Part shown: positions 53,903-60,557 of the stretch, piece after piece | Position numbering within the stretch: the stretch's first letter is position 1 | How the letters are laid out: every line of letters begins with the position of its first letter | NCBI RefSeq assembly: GCF_000384395.1 | Contig: NZ_ARWE01000001.1 | Coordinates: 992,001-1,056,000 of the forward strand | DNA: 64,000 bases | DNA from: Geopsychrobacter electrodiphilus DSM 16401 | GTDB taxonomy: Bacteria; Desulfobacterota; Desulfuromonadia; Desulfuromonadales; Geopsychrobacteraceae | Direction of reading: 5' to 3' | The notes under the pieces: generated by a model | The model's input: only the letters and a program-made list of their open reading frames with translations | What the model was told of the DNA's origin: nothing | Database searches by the model: none | Position numbers and translations under genes: made by a program

Positions 53903-55540
53903 ATGATCTACGGCAATACCAGCGGTCTGAAACCGAGTGACCATAAAGCCCTGGAGCGGATCTATCGACGCCGGGTTCCGGGTGATTCTCTGATCAGTGA
54001 TGAGTTGGCGCGCTACTTGACCGAACAGTCAGCCCAGATCGGTCGGCAGCTCGGGTTGATCATTAATCGTGCGGGTGAAGTGCTGCACGTCATTGTCGGT
54101 AATGATCGCGAAATCATGATCCCTGATCTCTCAGGGTTCGCCCTGGGCCGCAGTGGCCTGCGCGGTCTGCGCTGTATTCACACCCATCTCAAGCAGGAAC
54201 CCCTCTCCCGCGATGATCTGACTGACCTTGAACTTTTGCGTCTTGATCTGATGGTCGCTCTGGGGGTGACGGCGCAGGGCCTGCCGGGGCGCGTCGAATA
54301 TGCCCATCTGCTGCCGACGGGTGAGACGTCTCAGGTTGAACGGGTACAGGTGCCCGACTTTCATCGACTTGACCTCGATTTTAATACATTTATTCAAGCG
54401 CTTGACGCCGAGATGGAGCGACATGCGGGAGCTACGGTTGATCTTGAGGATGGCCGTGAGCGCGCGTTGTTGATTTGTGTTGGTCAGAATTCACGACGCG
54501 AAATGGAAGATTCACTCGCTGAACTGACCGAACTCGCGCGTACTGCCGACCTGCAGGTTGTTGATCAGGTGATGCAGCGACCACGACAACTTCACCCGCG
54601 CTATCTGGTCGGTGAGGGGAAGTTGCGTGAAATTGTGATCAATGCCCTGCAGCGCCGGGTGACTTTGCTGGTTTTTGACCGCGATCTGACGCCCAATCAG
54701 GTGCGCGCAATCTCCGAGGTTACGGAGGTCAAGGTTATCGACCGCACCCAGTTGATTCTCGACATCTTTGCCCGACGTGCCCAGTCGCGTGACGGCAAGG
54801 TTCAAGTTGAACTGGCACAACTCAAATATATGCTACCGCGGCTGTCGGGAAAGGGGACCGCACTCTCCCGTTTAATGGGAGGGATTGGTGGACGTGGGCC
54901 CGGCGAGACCAAGCTCGAAATTGATCGTCGTCGTACGCGAGATCGGATTCGGCGACTCGAAATGGAGCTTGACTCCTTAAGTCGCGGGCGCTTGCAGCGC
55001 CGCCAGAAACGGGTGCGTGCCCGGGTGCCGATTATTTCAATTGTCGGGTATACCAACGCCGGTAAGTCGACCCTGCTGAATGCCTTAACGCAAAGTGAGG
55101 TGTTGACCGAAAATCTGCTCTTTGCCACGCTCGATACCGCAACTCGCAGGTTACGATTTCCCCTCGATCGTGAAGTGATTATTACTGACACCGTTGGCTT
55201 CATCCGTGACCTGCCGCCCAGTTTGATCGGCGCATTTCGCGCGACCCTCGAAGAACTGGAGGACGCAGATCTGTTGTTGCATCTGGTCGATCTTTCCAAC
55301 CCCCGATTCGAAGATCAGATCGCCGCGGTCGAAAAGATTCTGGCGAGCCTTGATCTTGGCCAGCAACAGCAATTGCTTGTTTTCAATAAAACAGATCAAC
55401 TCGACAAACAGGAAGTCATAGAACTCTGTCGACGCTATGAAGCACTGGCAGTAAGTGCCTTCAATCGGCGTTCATTCGGCCCGCTGCTTGCTGCACTGCA
55501 GGCGCGTTGTTGGCCTGCTGATGAGCCTTCGCTGACTTGA
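53903..55540 (+). CDS. hflX: Ribosome-associated GTPase HflX with N-terminal JAMM-like extension
   Basis: Protein of 545 residues, about 120 longer than E. coli HflX (426). Residues about 186-545 are the standard HflX: N-terminal domain (ERALLICVGQNSRREMEDSL, HPRYLVGEGKLREI), glycine-rich linker MGGIGGRGPGETKLE, then the GTPase with G1 GYTNAGKSTLLN, G3 DTVGFIRDLPP and G4 NKTD. HflX splits stalled or heat-damaged 70S ribosomes. The extra N-terminal region (about 45-140) has a JAB/JAMM-like layout: a hydrophobic strand LGLIINRAGEVLHVIVG, then HTH (His93, His95), six residues, Ser102-x-x-Asp105, and later strands. Long HflX forms occur in clostridia and deltaproteobacteria. ATG 53903 has a weak ribosome site. 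Confidence 0.93.
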   Translation: MIYGNTSGLKPSDHKALERIYRRRVPGDSLISDELARYLTEQSAQIGRQLGLIINRAGEVLHVIVGNDREIMIPDLSGFALGRSGLRGLRCIHTHLKQEPLSRDDLTDLELLRLDLMVALGVTAQGLPGRVEYAHLLPTGETSQVERVQVPDFHRLDLDFNTFIQALDAEMERHAGATVDLEDGRERALLICVGQNSRREMEDSLAELTELARTADLQVVDQVMQRPRQLHPRYLVGEGKLREIVINALQRRVTLLVFDRDLTPNQVRAISEVTEVKVIDRTQLILDIFARRAQSRDGKVQVELAQLKYMLPRLSGKGTALSRLMGGIGGRGPGETKLEIDRRRTRDRIRRLEMELDSLSRGRLQRRQKRVRARVPIISIVGYTNAGKSTLLNALTQSEVLTENLLFATLDTATRRLRFPLDREVIITDTVGFIRDLPPSLIGAFRATLEELEDADLLLHLVDLSNPRFEDQIAAVEKILASLDLGQQQQLLVFNKTDQLDKQEVIELCRRYEALAVSAFNRRSFGPLLAALQARCWPADEPSLT

Positions 55541-55621
55541 CATGAAAACACAAGATCCGTTAGTGTGCCTCGTTGATATTGTATACACCGGACTTAAATC
55601 TTTCGAATTTATAAGGACTTC

Positions 55622-57289
55622 ATGCGTTTTCCTCTCTTCGAATGCGGCTTTTGTAGCGCCACAATAAAGCGACTGGTCTGTGTCCTGCTGCTCTTCGGGG
55701 TCGTGGGATGTATGCCTGCCGCAGAGGTGCGACCAGGCACGCTGTCGGCGCTTCCGACACCGGCAGCAAGCGACACAGGACCAGCTTCTGTTTCCGCAGC
55801 TTCTGCCCTGGCCCCTCCGGCCTATGACGCAAAATTAACCGCGGCGGTCCTGGCAGGACTTATGGCTCCGGTCCCCCCTTCAGTTGAGGATTTTATCGCC
55901 CATCGTCCACCGTTGCAGTACACGGGTGACATCCCCTTAACTAGAAACCCGCGGATCGACGCCCTGATTAAATATTATACCGGCCCGGGTCGCACCATGT
56001 TTGGTCATTGGCTGGAACGCGCGGCCAAACATATTCCACGTATTCAAATGGTGTTTGCCAGCGAGGGTTTGCCCCTGGATTTGGCATATTTGGCCATGAT
56101 CGAGTCAGGATTTAACGAAAAGGCTTACAGCTGGGCGAATGCCGCCGGACCCTGGCAGTTTATCGAGAGCACCGGCCGGAACTATGGGCTTGAGAATAAC
56201 TGGTGGCTGGATGAACGGCGGGACATTGAAAAATCCACTCGCGCCGCAGCGGGATTTCTCAAGGATCTCGAGCAGCGTTTTGATGGGGAGTGGTATCTGG
56301 CGATTGCGGCCTATAATGCTGGTGGGGGTAAAATCAGTCAGGCGATCCGCAGCGCAGGTAGTCGAGATTTCTGGGCCCTGGCCCAGGGCGATGTGCTGCA
56401 GGCTGAAACCAAAAACTATGTACCAAAACTGCTTGCGGCCCTGACGATCGTAAGTAACCTCGAGGCCTATGGTTTTGCTGATCTGAATTTTGAACCCCAG
56501 CCGAAATATGAATTCGTTACACTACCAACGACCACAGATCTTGAGGTCGTCGCCGAATTAAGCGGCAGCGCATATGAAGAACTTAAAGATCTGAACCCGG
56601 AACTTAAACGCTGGTGCAGCCCTCCAGGGGTCCGTGACTACAAGTTACGTGTGCCCCGTGGACATGGCGAAATGTTTACAGCCTCTTTTGCCGATCTCCC
56701 GGTGGCCGATCGTGCGCGTTACCATCGTCACAAACTCGTGGCCGGAGATACCTTGCGCTCGCTGGCCCACAGATACCGGATTCAGGTTGAAGATATCGTC
56801 AGCCTCAACCGGATCACTAATCCCCGTGCCTTGCGTATTGGCACAGACCTTATCCTGCCACTGAGAGAAGGTTTTTCGCGTTTGCCGTTCGACGAAATGG
56901 TTGATGATTACCAACGTAGCCACCGGAAACGTTATACGGTGCGCGAGGGTGACAGCCTGTGGAAGATCGCTCAACGGTTCAATGTGCAGCCGCATGATTT
57001 GCGCGTCTGGAACCGCCTGGGATGGAGTAACCTGTTGCGGCCGGGACAAGTTCTTTCGGTCTCGGCGCAAGGGAAGAAAACGAAACGGCAGGCAAAGAAG
57101 ACCCGTTCCTCTGGTCCGCTGAAGAAGTTGGTCTATCAGGTTCAAAGCGGAGATACGCTCTGGGGGATCGGACGCCAGTTTGATGTTGCTACCAACCAGA
57201 TTCGTCTCTGGAATGATTTGAGCCAGAAACACGTCTTGAAGCCCGGCCAGAAATTGACCCTTCACGTTCCCCTTTCCCGTAGCAGCTGA
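55622..57289 (+). CDS. mltD: MltD-like membrane-bound lytic transglycosylase with three LysM domains
   Basis: Lipoprotein of 555 residues. The signal peptide ends at the lipobox FGVVGC (Cys30), so outer-membrane anchoring is expected. A proline/alanine-rich linker (31-90) precedes the SLT domain (about 105-260), with catalytic Glu161 in LAMIESGFN, then SWANAAGPWQFIESTGRNYGL and IAAYNAGGGKI. Three LysM repeats follow (about 373-420, 438-485, 502-550; HKLVAGDTLRSLAHRY, YTVREGDSLWKIAQRF, YQVQSGDTLWGIGRQF). It cleaves peptidoglycan strands to 1,6-anhydro products. Its stop overlaps the start of the UbiV-like gene by one base (TGATG). Confidence 0.92.
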   Translation: MRFPLFECGFCSATIKRLVCVLLLFGVVGCMPAAEVRPGTLSALPTPAASDTGPASVSAASALAPPAYDAKLTAAVLAGLMAPVPPSVEDFIAHRPPLQYTGDIPLTRNPRIDALIKYYTGPGRTMFGHWLERAAKHIPRIQMVFASEGLPLDLAYLAMIESGFNEKAYSWANAAGPWQFIESTGRNYGLENNWWLDERRDIEKSTRAAAGFLKDLEQRFDGEWYLAIAAYNAGGGKISQAIRSAGSRDFWALAQGDVLQAETKNYVPKLLAALTIVSNLEAYGFADLNFEPQPKYEFVTLPTTTDLEVVAELSGSAYEELKDLNPELKRWCSPPGVRDYKLRVPRGHGEMFTASFADLPVADRARYHRHKLVAGDTLRSLAHRYRIQVEDIVSLNRITNPRALRIGTDLILPLREGFSRLPFDEMVDDYQRSHRKRYTVREGDSLWKIAQRFNVQPHDLRVWNRLGWSNLLRPGQVLSVSAQGKKTKRQAKKTRSSGPLKKLVYQVQSGDTLWGIGRQFDVATNQIRLWNDLSQKHVLKPGQKLTLHVPLSRSS

Positions 57290-58062
57290 TGAATCCATCA
57301 CTCCTGGTTCGCGCACTGGCCCTCTCGCGGCTATCTGCCCAGTTAAGGCTAAGCGAATACCAGCGACTCTATTTCGGTGCAGAGTTCTGTAGTTGGGCCA
57401 TGCCTGTCTCCCATGAAGTACTGCGGGCGCGCCGTTTGGCCCGCGAGGCCGGGTTGGGGTTTACCCTCATGACGCCGGTGCTGCGCGAAGAAACTCTGGT
57501 GGAGTTAGCCGCCCTGTTCAAGTTACTGGCCGCTGACTGGCAGTTTGAGGACGAACTGCTGATATCCGATCTGGGGACGCTTGAGACGGCACGGCGGTAT
57601 TTACCCGAGGCACAGATTATCCTGGGCCGTGCCCTTTCAGGCCAGAAGCGCGGCCCAAGGATTGAGGCCCTGGCTCTTTCGGTTGAGGCGGCAGAATATT
57701 TTCGGCAGGGGAGCTGGTACTCACGCGAGGCTGTTCAACTGCTGGTGGAGATCGGTATTCACCGTGTTGAGCTGGATAATCTGTTGCAAGGGATCGCGCC
57801 GCTTCCTCGGGCGCTGGTTGGTTCGGTTCACATCCCCTGGTTGATGGTGACCAGCAGTCGTAACTGCCCCTATCATCCAGATAAGAGCGGTCGTCGCTGC
57901 ACGGTTAATTGCGGGGAGGCCTTCAGTTTGTGTACCCCTCAGACCCCTCAACTATTGATGCAGGCCGGGAATAGCCAATTTATCGAAAACCGCAACATCC
58001 CTTCCGATTTGGGTGCTTTACGCATCGACCGCTTGGTTGAACATCCGGCGTTGCCACGTTAA
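57289..58062 (+). CDS. U32/UbiV-like iron-sulfur protein of unknown function
   Basis: Protein of 257 residues with no signal peptide. The layout resembles the peptidase U32-related UbiV/YhbV group: RLYFGAEFCSWAM near the N-terminus, GFTLMTPVLREETLVELAALFKLL, a central ISDLGTLETARRYLP, and a C-terminal cysteine cluster. The pattern Cys34 ... Cys193-x10-Cys204-x3-Cys208 parallels the 4Fe-4S ligands known for E. coli UbiV (Cys39, Cys180, Cys193, Cys197; recalled). UbiV works with UbiU and UbiT in oxygen-independent ubiquinone hydroxylation, but no ubiU partner is nearby and this lineage uses menaquinone, so another substrate is likely. One-base overlap with mltD. Confidence 0.65.
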   Translation: MNPSLLVRALALSRLSAQLRLSEYQRLYFGAEFCSWAMPVSHEVLRARRLAREAGLGFTLMTPVLREETLVELAALFKLLAADWQFEDELLISDLGTLETARRYLPEAQIILGRALSGQKRGPRIEALALSVEAAEYFRQGSWYSREAVQLLVEIGIHRVELDNLLQGIAPLPRALVGSVHIPWLMVTSSRNCPYHPDKSGRRCTVNCGEAFSLCTPQTPQLLMQAGNSQFIENRNIPSDLGALRIDRLVEHPALPR

Positions 58063-58176
58063 GAGAATCCCACTGGATTCTTTTGACTTTTCGCGGCTGG
58101 ATTGTTAAAGTTTCGCACCTTGAAATGGCCCCTGCGGCCGATGTGTTTGTACCACCCTCTAAAGGACCGCGCACTT

Positions 58177-58902
58177 ATGTATAACCTGCTGATTTCTTTG
58201 TTTTGTTCCACTATTGTTACCTTCTCTGTGATGAAATTTGCCGGGCAGAGCCCTCTGATTGCGGGGCTTGCCGGGTTGGTGGTTTTTACCCTGGCCTATA
58301 TCCTGATCATGCGGACTGTCATGAAGAGATTCGGCGCCTTGATGGAAGTTGCACAACGGGATGTGCAGGCCAATCGCGCCGATCGCGCGATTCACGTCAT
58401 GAAGAGCGCTTTTAAATTTGCTCCATGGCAGCTCTATATCAAGCAACAGGTTAATGCCCAGATCGGCAGCATCCTCTATCTGAAACGGGACTTTCAAGAA
58501 GCCCTGCCTTACCTTGAGCAGGCCTTCGTTCGGCACTGGGTAGCCATGTGCATGCTCGGCATCAGCTATATGAAGAAAAACAAGCAGCAGAAAATGATTG
58601 AGGCCTTTGAAAAGGCGACCTCCGGCACCAAAAAGGAACCTCTTGGTTGGGCGATTTATGCCTATTGCCTGGAGAAAAGTGATGAACATGGCAAGGCGAT
58701 TGCCGTGATTGAAAAAGGGCTTAAAAAAAATCCAGGCGACGAGGCGCTCAGTGAAAATCTTGAGCTGCTGAAAGAGGGAAAGAAAATGAAAATGAGGGCC
58801 TTCGGCGATATGTGGTATCAGTTTCATCTTGAAAAGCCCGGCGCGATTATCAAGCAACAGACCAAGGCGATGACCGGTCGGCGTAAGATGGTGCGGCGCT
58901 GA
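58177..58902 (+). CDS. Membrane-anchored TPR-repeat protein
   Basis: Protein of 241 residues with two N-terminal hydrophobic helices (about 3-20 and 27-46) and a soluble part with at least three TPR-like helical hairpins (IGSILYLKRDFQEALPYLEQAF, LGISYMKKNKQQKMIEAFEKA, IYAYCLEKSDEHGKAIAVIEKGLKKNPGDE). The C-terminus is basic (KQQTKAMTGRRKMVRR). Probably a protein-interaction scaffold at the inner membrane; partner unknown. ATG 58177 with AAGGA upstream is preferred over an earlier start at 58102. It precedes the Smr gene by nine bases. Confidence 0.75.
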   Translation: MYNLLISLFCSTIVTFSVMKFAGQSPLIAGLAGLVVFTLAYILIMRTVMKRFGALMEVAQRDVQANRADRAIHVMKSAFKFAPWQLYIKQQVNAQIGSILYLKRDFQEALPYLEQAFVRHWVAMCMLGISYMKKNKQQKMIEAFEKATSGTKKEPLGWAIYAYCLEKSDEHGKAIAVIEKGLKKNPGDEALSENLELLKEGKKMKMRAFGDMWYQFHLEKPGAIIKQQTKAMTGRRKMVRR

Positions 58903-58911
58903 GAGTGACGG

Positions 58912-59616
58912 ATGACTAAAAAAAAATCTTCTTCCAATCGCAAGACTATCAGTTTTGACTCAAACCCCTTCAAACAGTTGAAGGGGTTTGCTGTTTCCGC
59001 TCCCGCGCCCGTTAAGCCTTCCGCGCCGGCGGAGCCTGAACCGTCTGTACCTCCAGATCCCGAAATTGAACGTTCTTTCTTTGAAGAGATGAAATTTCTG
59101 GGGGTCGACCCATTGGCAAAAGGGCACAAAATCGTCAGCGACCCGGCCAGCGTTGAGCAGATCCGAACCCAGGTTTCAGAACCGCCTCAGAGCGAAGAAG
59201 AGTACTTTCTTGCCGCGCTTGGGCCCCTCGATGTGTGTTTTGAAGATCAACCGCCCAGCGCGATTAAACCGGCGGTCCCGAGACGTCTAAAGCAGCTAAA
59301 GCAGGGGCGATTAACCCCGGATGCCAGTCTTGATCTGCACGGACTGCAGCGGCAGCAGGTTGCCGAAAAAATCGAATTTTTTTTGCAGAATGCCCTCTAC
59401 CAGCAGTGGCAGACGCTTATTGTTGTCACCGGGCGGGGACTCCATTCGGCAGAAGGTCAGACGGTATTGCGCGACGAGGCTGAACGGTATCTTTGTGATA
59501 CGGGCAAACGCTGGGTAGCTGAATGGTGCCGAGCACCTCGCCAGTATGGCGGTGAAGGAGCCCTGGTGCTCTTTTTGAAGAACAATGACTCTGGAGCTAA
59601 ATCCGATGGCAATTGA
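58912..59616 (+). CDS. Smr-domain protein
   Basis: Protein of 234 residues. A basic, proline-rich and acidic N-terminal half (1-130) of low complexity precedes a C-terminal Smr domain (about 138-225) with LDLHGLQRQQVAEKIEFF and IVVTGRGLHSAEG (Gly-rich loop) plus the end block GGEGALVLFL. Smr domains have nicking or RNase activity and occur in MutS2 and in stand-alone proteins (recently linked to cleavage of mRNA at collided ribosomes in E. coli SmrB). Which applies here is unknown. A 13-bp perfect inverted repeat lies near codons 17-26 (separate entry). The end overlaps the region of the RluA start. Confidence 0.85.
   Translation: MTKKKSSSNRKTISFDSNPFKQLKGFAVSAPAPVKPSAPAEPEPSVPPDPEIERSFFEEMKFLGVDPLAKGHKIVSDPASVEQIRTQVSEPPQSEEEYFLAALGPLDVCFEDQPPSAIKPAVPRRLKQLKQGRLTPDASLDLHGLQRQQVAEKIEFFLQNALYQQWQTLIVVTGRGLHSAEGQTVLRDEAERYLCDTGKRWVAEWCRAPRQYGGEGALVLFLKNNDSGAKSDGN
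58961..58990 (+). repeat. Perfect 13-bp inverted repeat inside the start of the Smr gene
   Basis: 58961-58973 (CAAACCCCTTCAA) pairs perfectly with 58978-58990 around loop ACAG, about 50 bases after the start codon. It could form a strong mRNA hairpin. No T-run follows, so it is not a standard terminator. Confidence 0.7.
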
Positions 59617-60481
59617 ATTGAAGGTTGGTATGAAATACGCTGGCCTGACCGCTGCCCAGTTTCTACAAGGTGAAATCTGTGCAGCACCCGCGGCCTATGT
59701 AAATCAGTTGTTTAAAAAGGGCAAGGTTCTGCGCTCGGGTAAGGCGTTGATGACCGACACGCTGCTTTGTATCGAGGACAGCATCTGTTTGCCCGATAGT
59801 GCACGACTCAGCGAATTGATCAATCTCTCTCGTCAGCGTCCGGCACCTGCTGTGATTCTTTATGAAAACAGTATGCTGCTGATTGCTGATAAACCGGCGG
59901 GACTGGCCGTTCACTCTTCGGTGGGACATGAGACATCCAACCTGACCGCTTTGCTGCAGCAACAGATTGATAAGGGGGATAAGAAGTATCGCATCTCCCC
60001 GGTTCAGCGACTCGACCTTGAAACCTCGGGGGCCTGCCTGTTCGGCAAGGGGCGCAAGGCGCTTGGAGAGCTGGGAAAGGTTCTGATGGCGCATGAATTG
60101 AAAAAGACTTATCTCGCGCTGGTCGCCGGTTGTTATCGCGGCCCGGAGGAGCTGGTCTCGGAAGTCCATGCCAAGGGAAAGCTCAAAGAGGCGGGGTGCC
60201 TGGTTAAAACCCTCACCTCAAATCCAACCGCCAGCCTGTTGCAGATTGAACTCCAGAGCGGCCGTCAGCACCAGATTCGCCAACAAATGGCCCAGCAGGG
60301 CTGCCCGCTGTACGGCGATCGCCGCTATCATGGCCCCTGTCCCGCTGAACTGCCGCGCGTATTTCTGCACAGCCATCAACTCTCATTTCATAGCCCTTTC
60401 GGCGGGGACCCGATCAGGGTAACTGCCCCCCTCCCCGCAGAGTTAGTCGATTTTCTCGCCAGGATCGGTCTCAGGTTTTGA
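59606..60481 (+). CDS. RluA-family pseudouridine synthase
   Basis: Protein of 291 residues with an S4-like N-terminal RNA-binding part (AAYVNQLFKKGKVLRSGK) and the RluA catalytic domain: IADKPAGLAVHSS, QRLDLETSGACLFGKG (catalytic Asp in RLDLETSG), AHELKKTYLALV and LQSGRQHQIRQQMAQQGCPLYGD. It isomerises uridines in rRNA or tRNA; the exact site is not predictable. ATG 59606 has TGGAG ten bases before it; a start at 59585 is in frame but would place that site inside the gene. It overlaps the end of the Smr gene by 11 bases. Confidence 0.9.
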   Translation: MAIELKVGMKYAGLTAAQFLQGEICAAPAAYVNQLFKKGKVLRSGKALMTDTLLCIEDSICLPDSARLSELINLSRQRPAPAVILYENSMLLIADKPAGLAVHSSVGHETSNLTALLQQQIDKGDKKYRISPVQRLDLETSGACLFGKGRKALGELGKVLMAHELKKTYLALVAGCYRGPEELVSEVHAKGKLKEAGCLVKTLTSNPTASLLQIELQSGRQHQIRQQMAQQGCPLYGDRRYHGPCPAELPRVFLHSHQLSFHSPFGGDPIRVTAPLPAELVDFLARIGLRF

Positions 60482-60493
60482 GCAGGTGATAAG

Positions 60494-60532
60494 AAAAAAA
60501 GGCGGCCATTGAAGAATGGTCGCCCTTTTTTT
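60494..60532. terminator. Bidirectional terminator between the RluA-type and RNase E/G genes
   Basis: A-rich arm plus GGCGGCCATT (from 60494) pairs with AATGGTCGCC and a run of seven T (to 60532), loop GAAG, one bulge. Suitable for both strands between convergent genes. Confidence 0.8.
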
Positions 60533-60557
60533 GTCTGGCTGCAAAAAAACGTAAATC

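Noticed and set aside
53903-54382. A fully active JAMM protease call for the HflX extension
   Set aside because: The HxH to Ser spacer is one residue short and no catalytic Glu could be fixed by eye, so only a JAMM-like layout is claimed.
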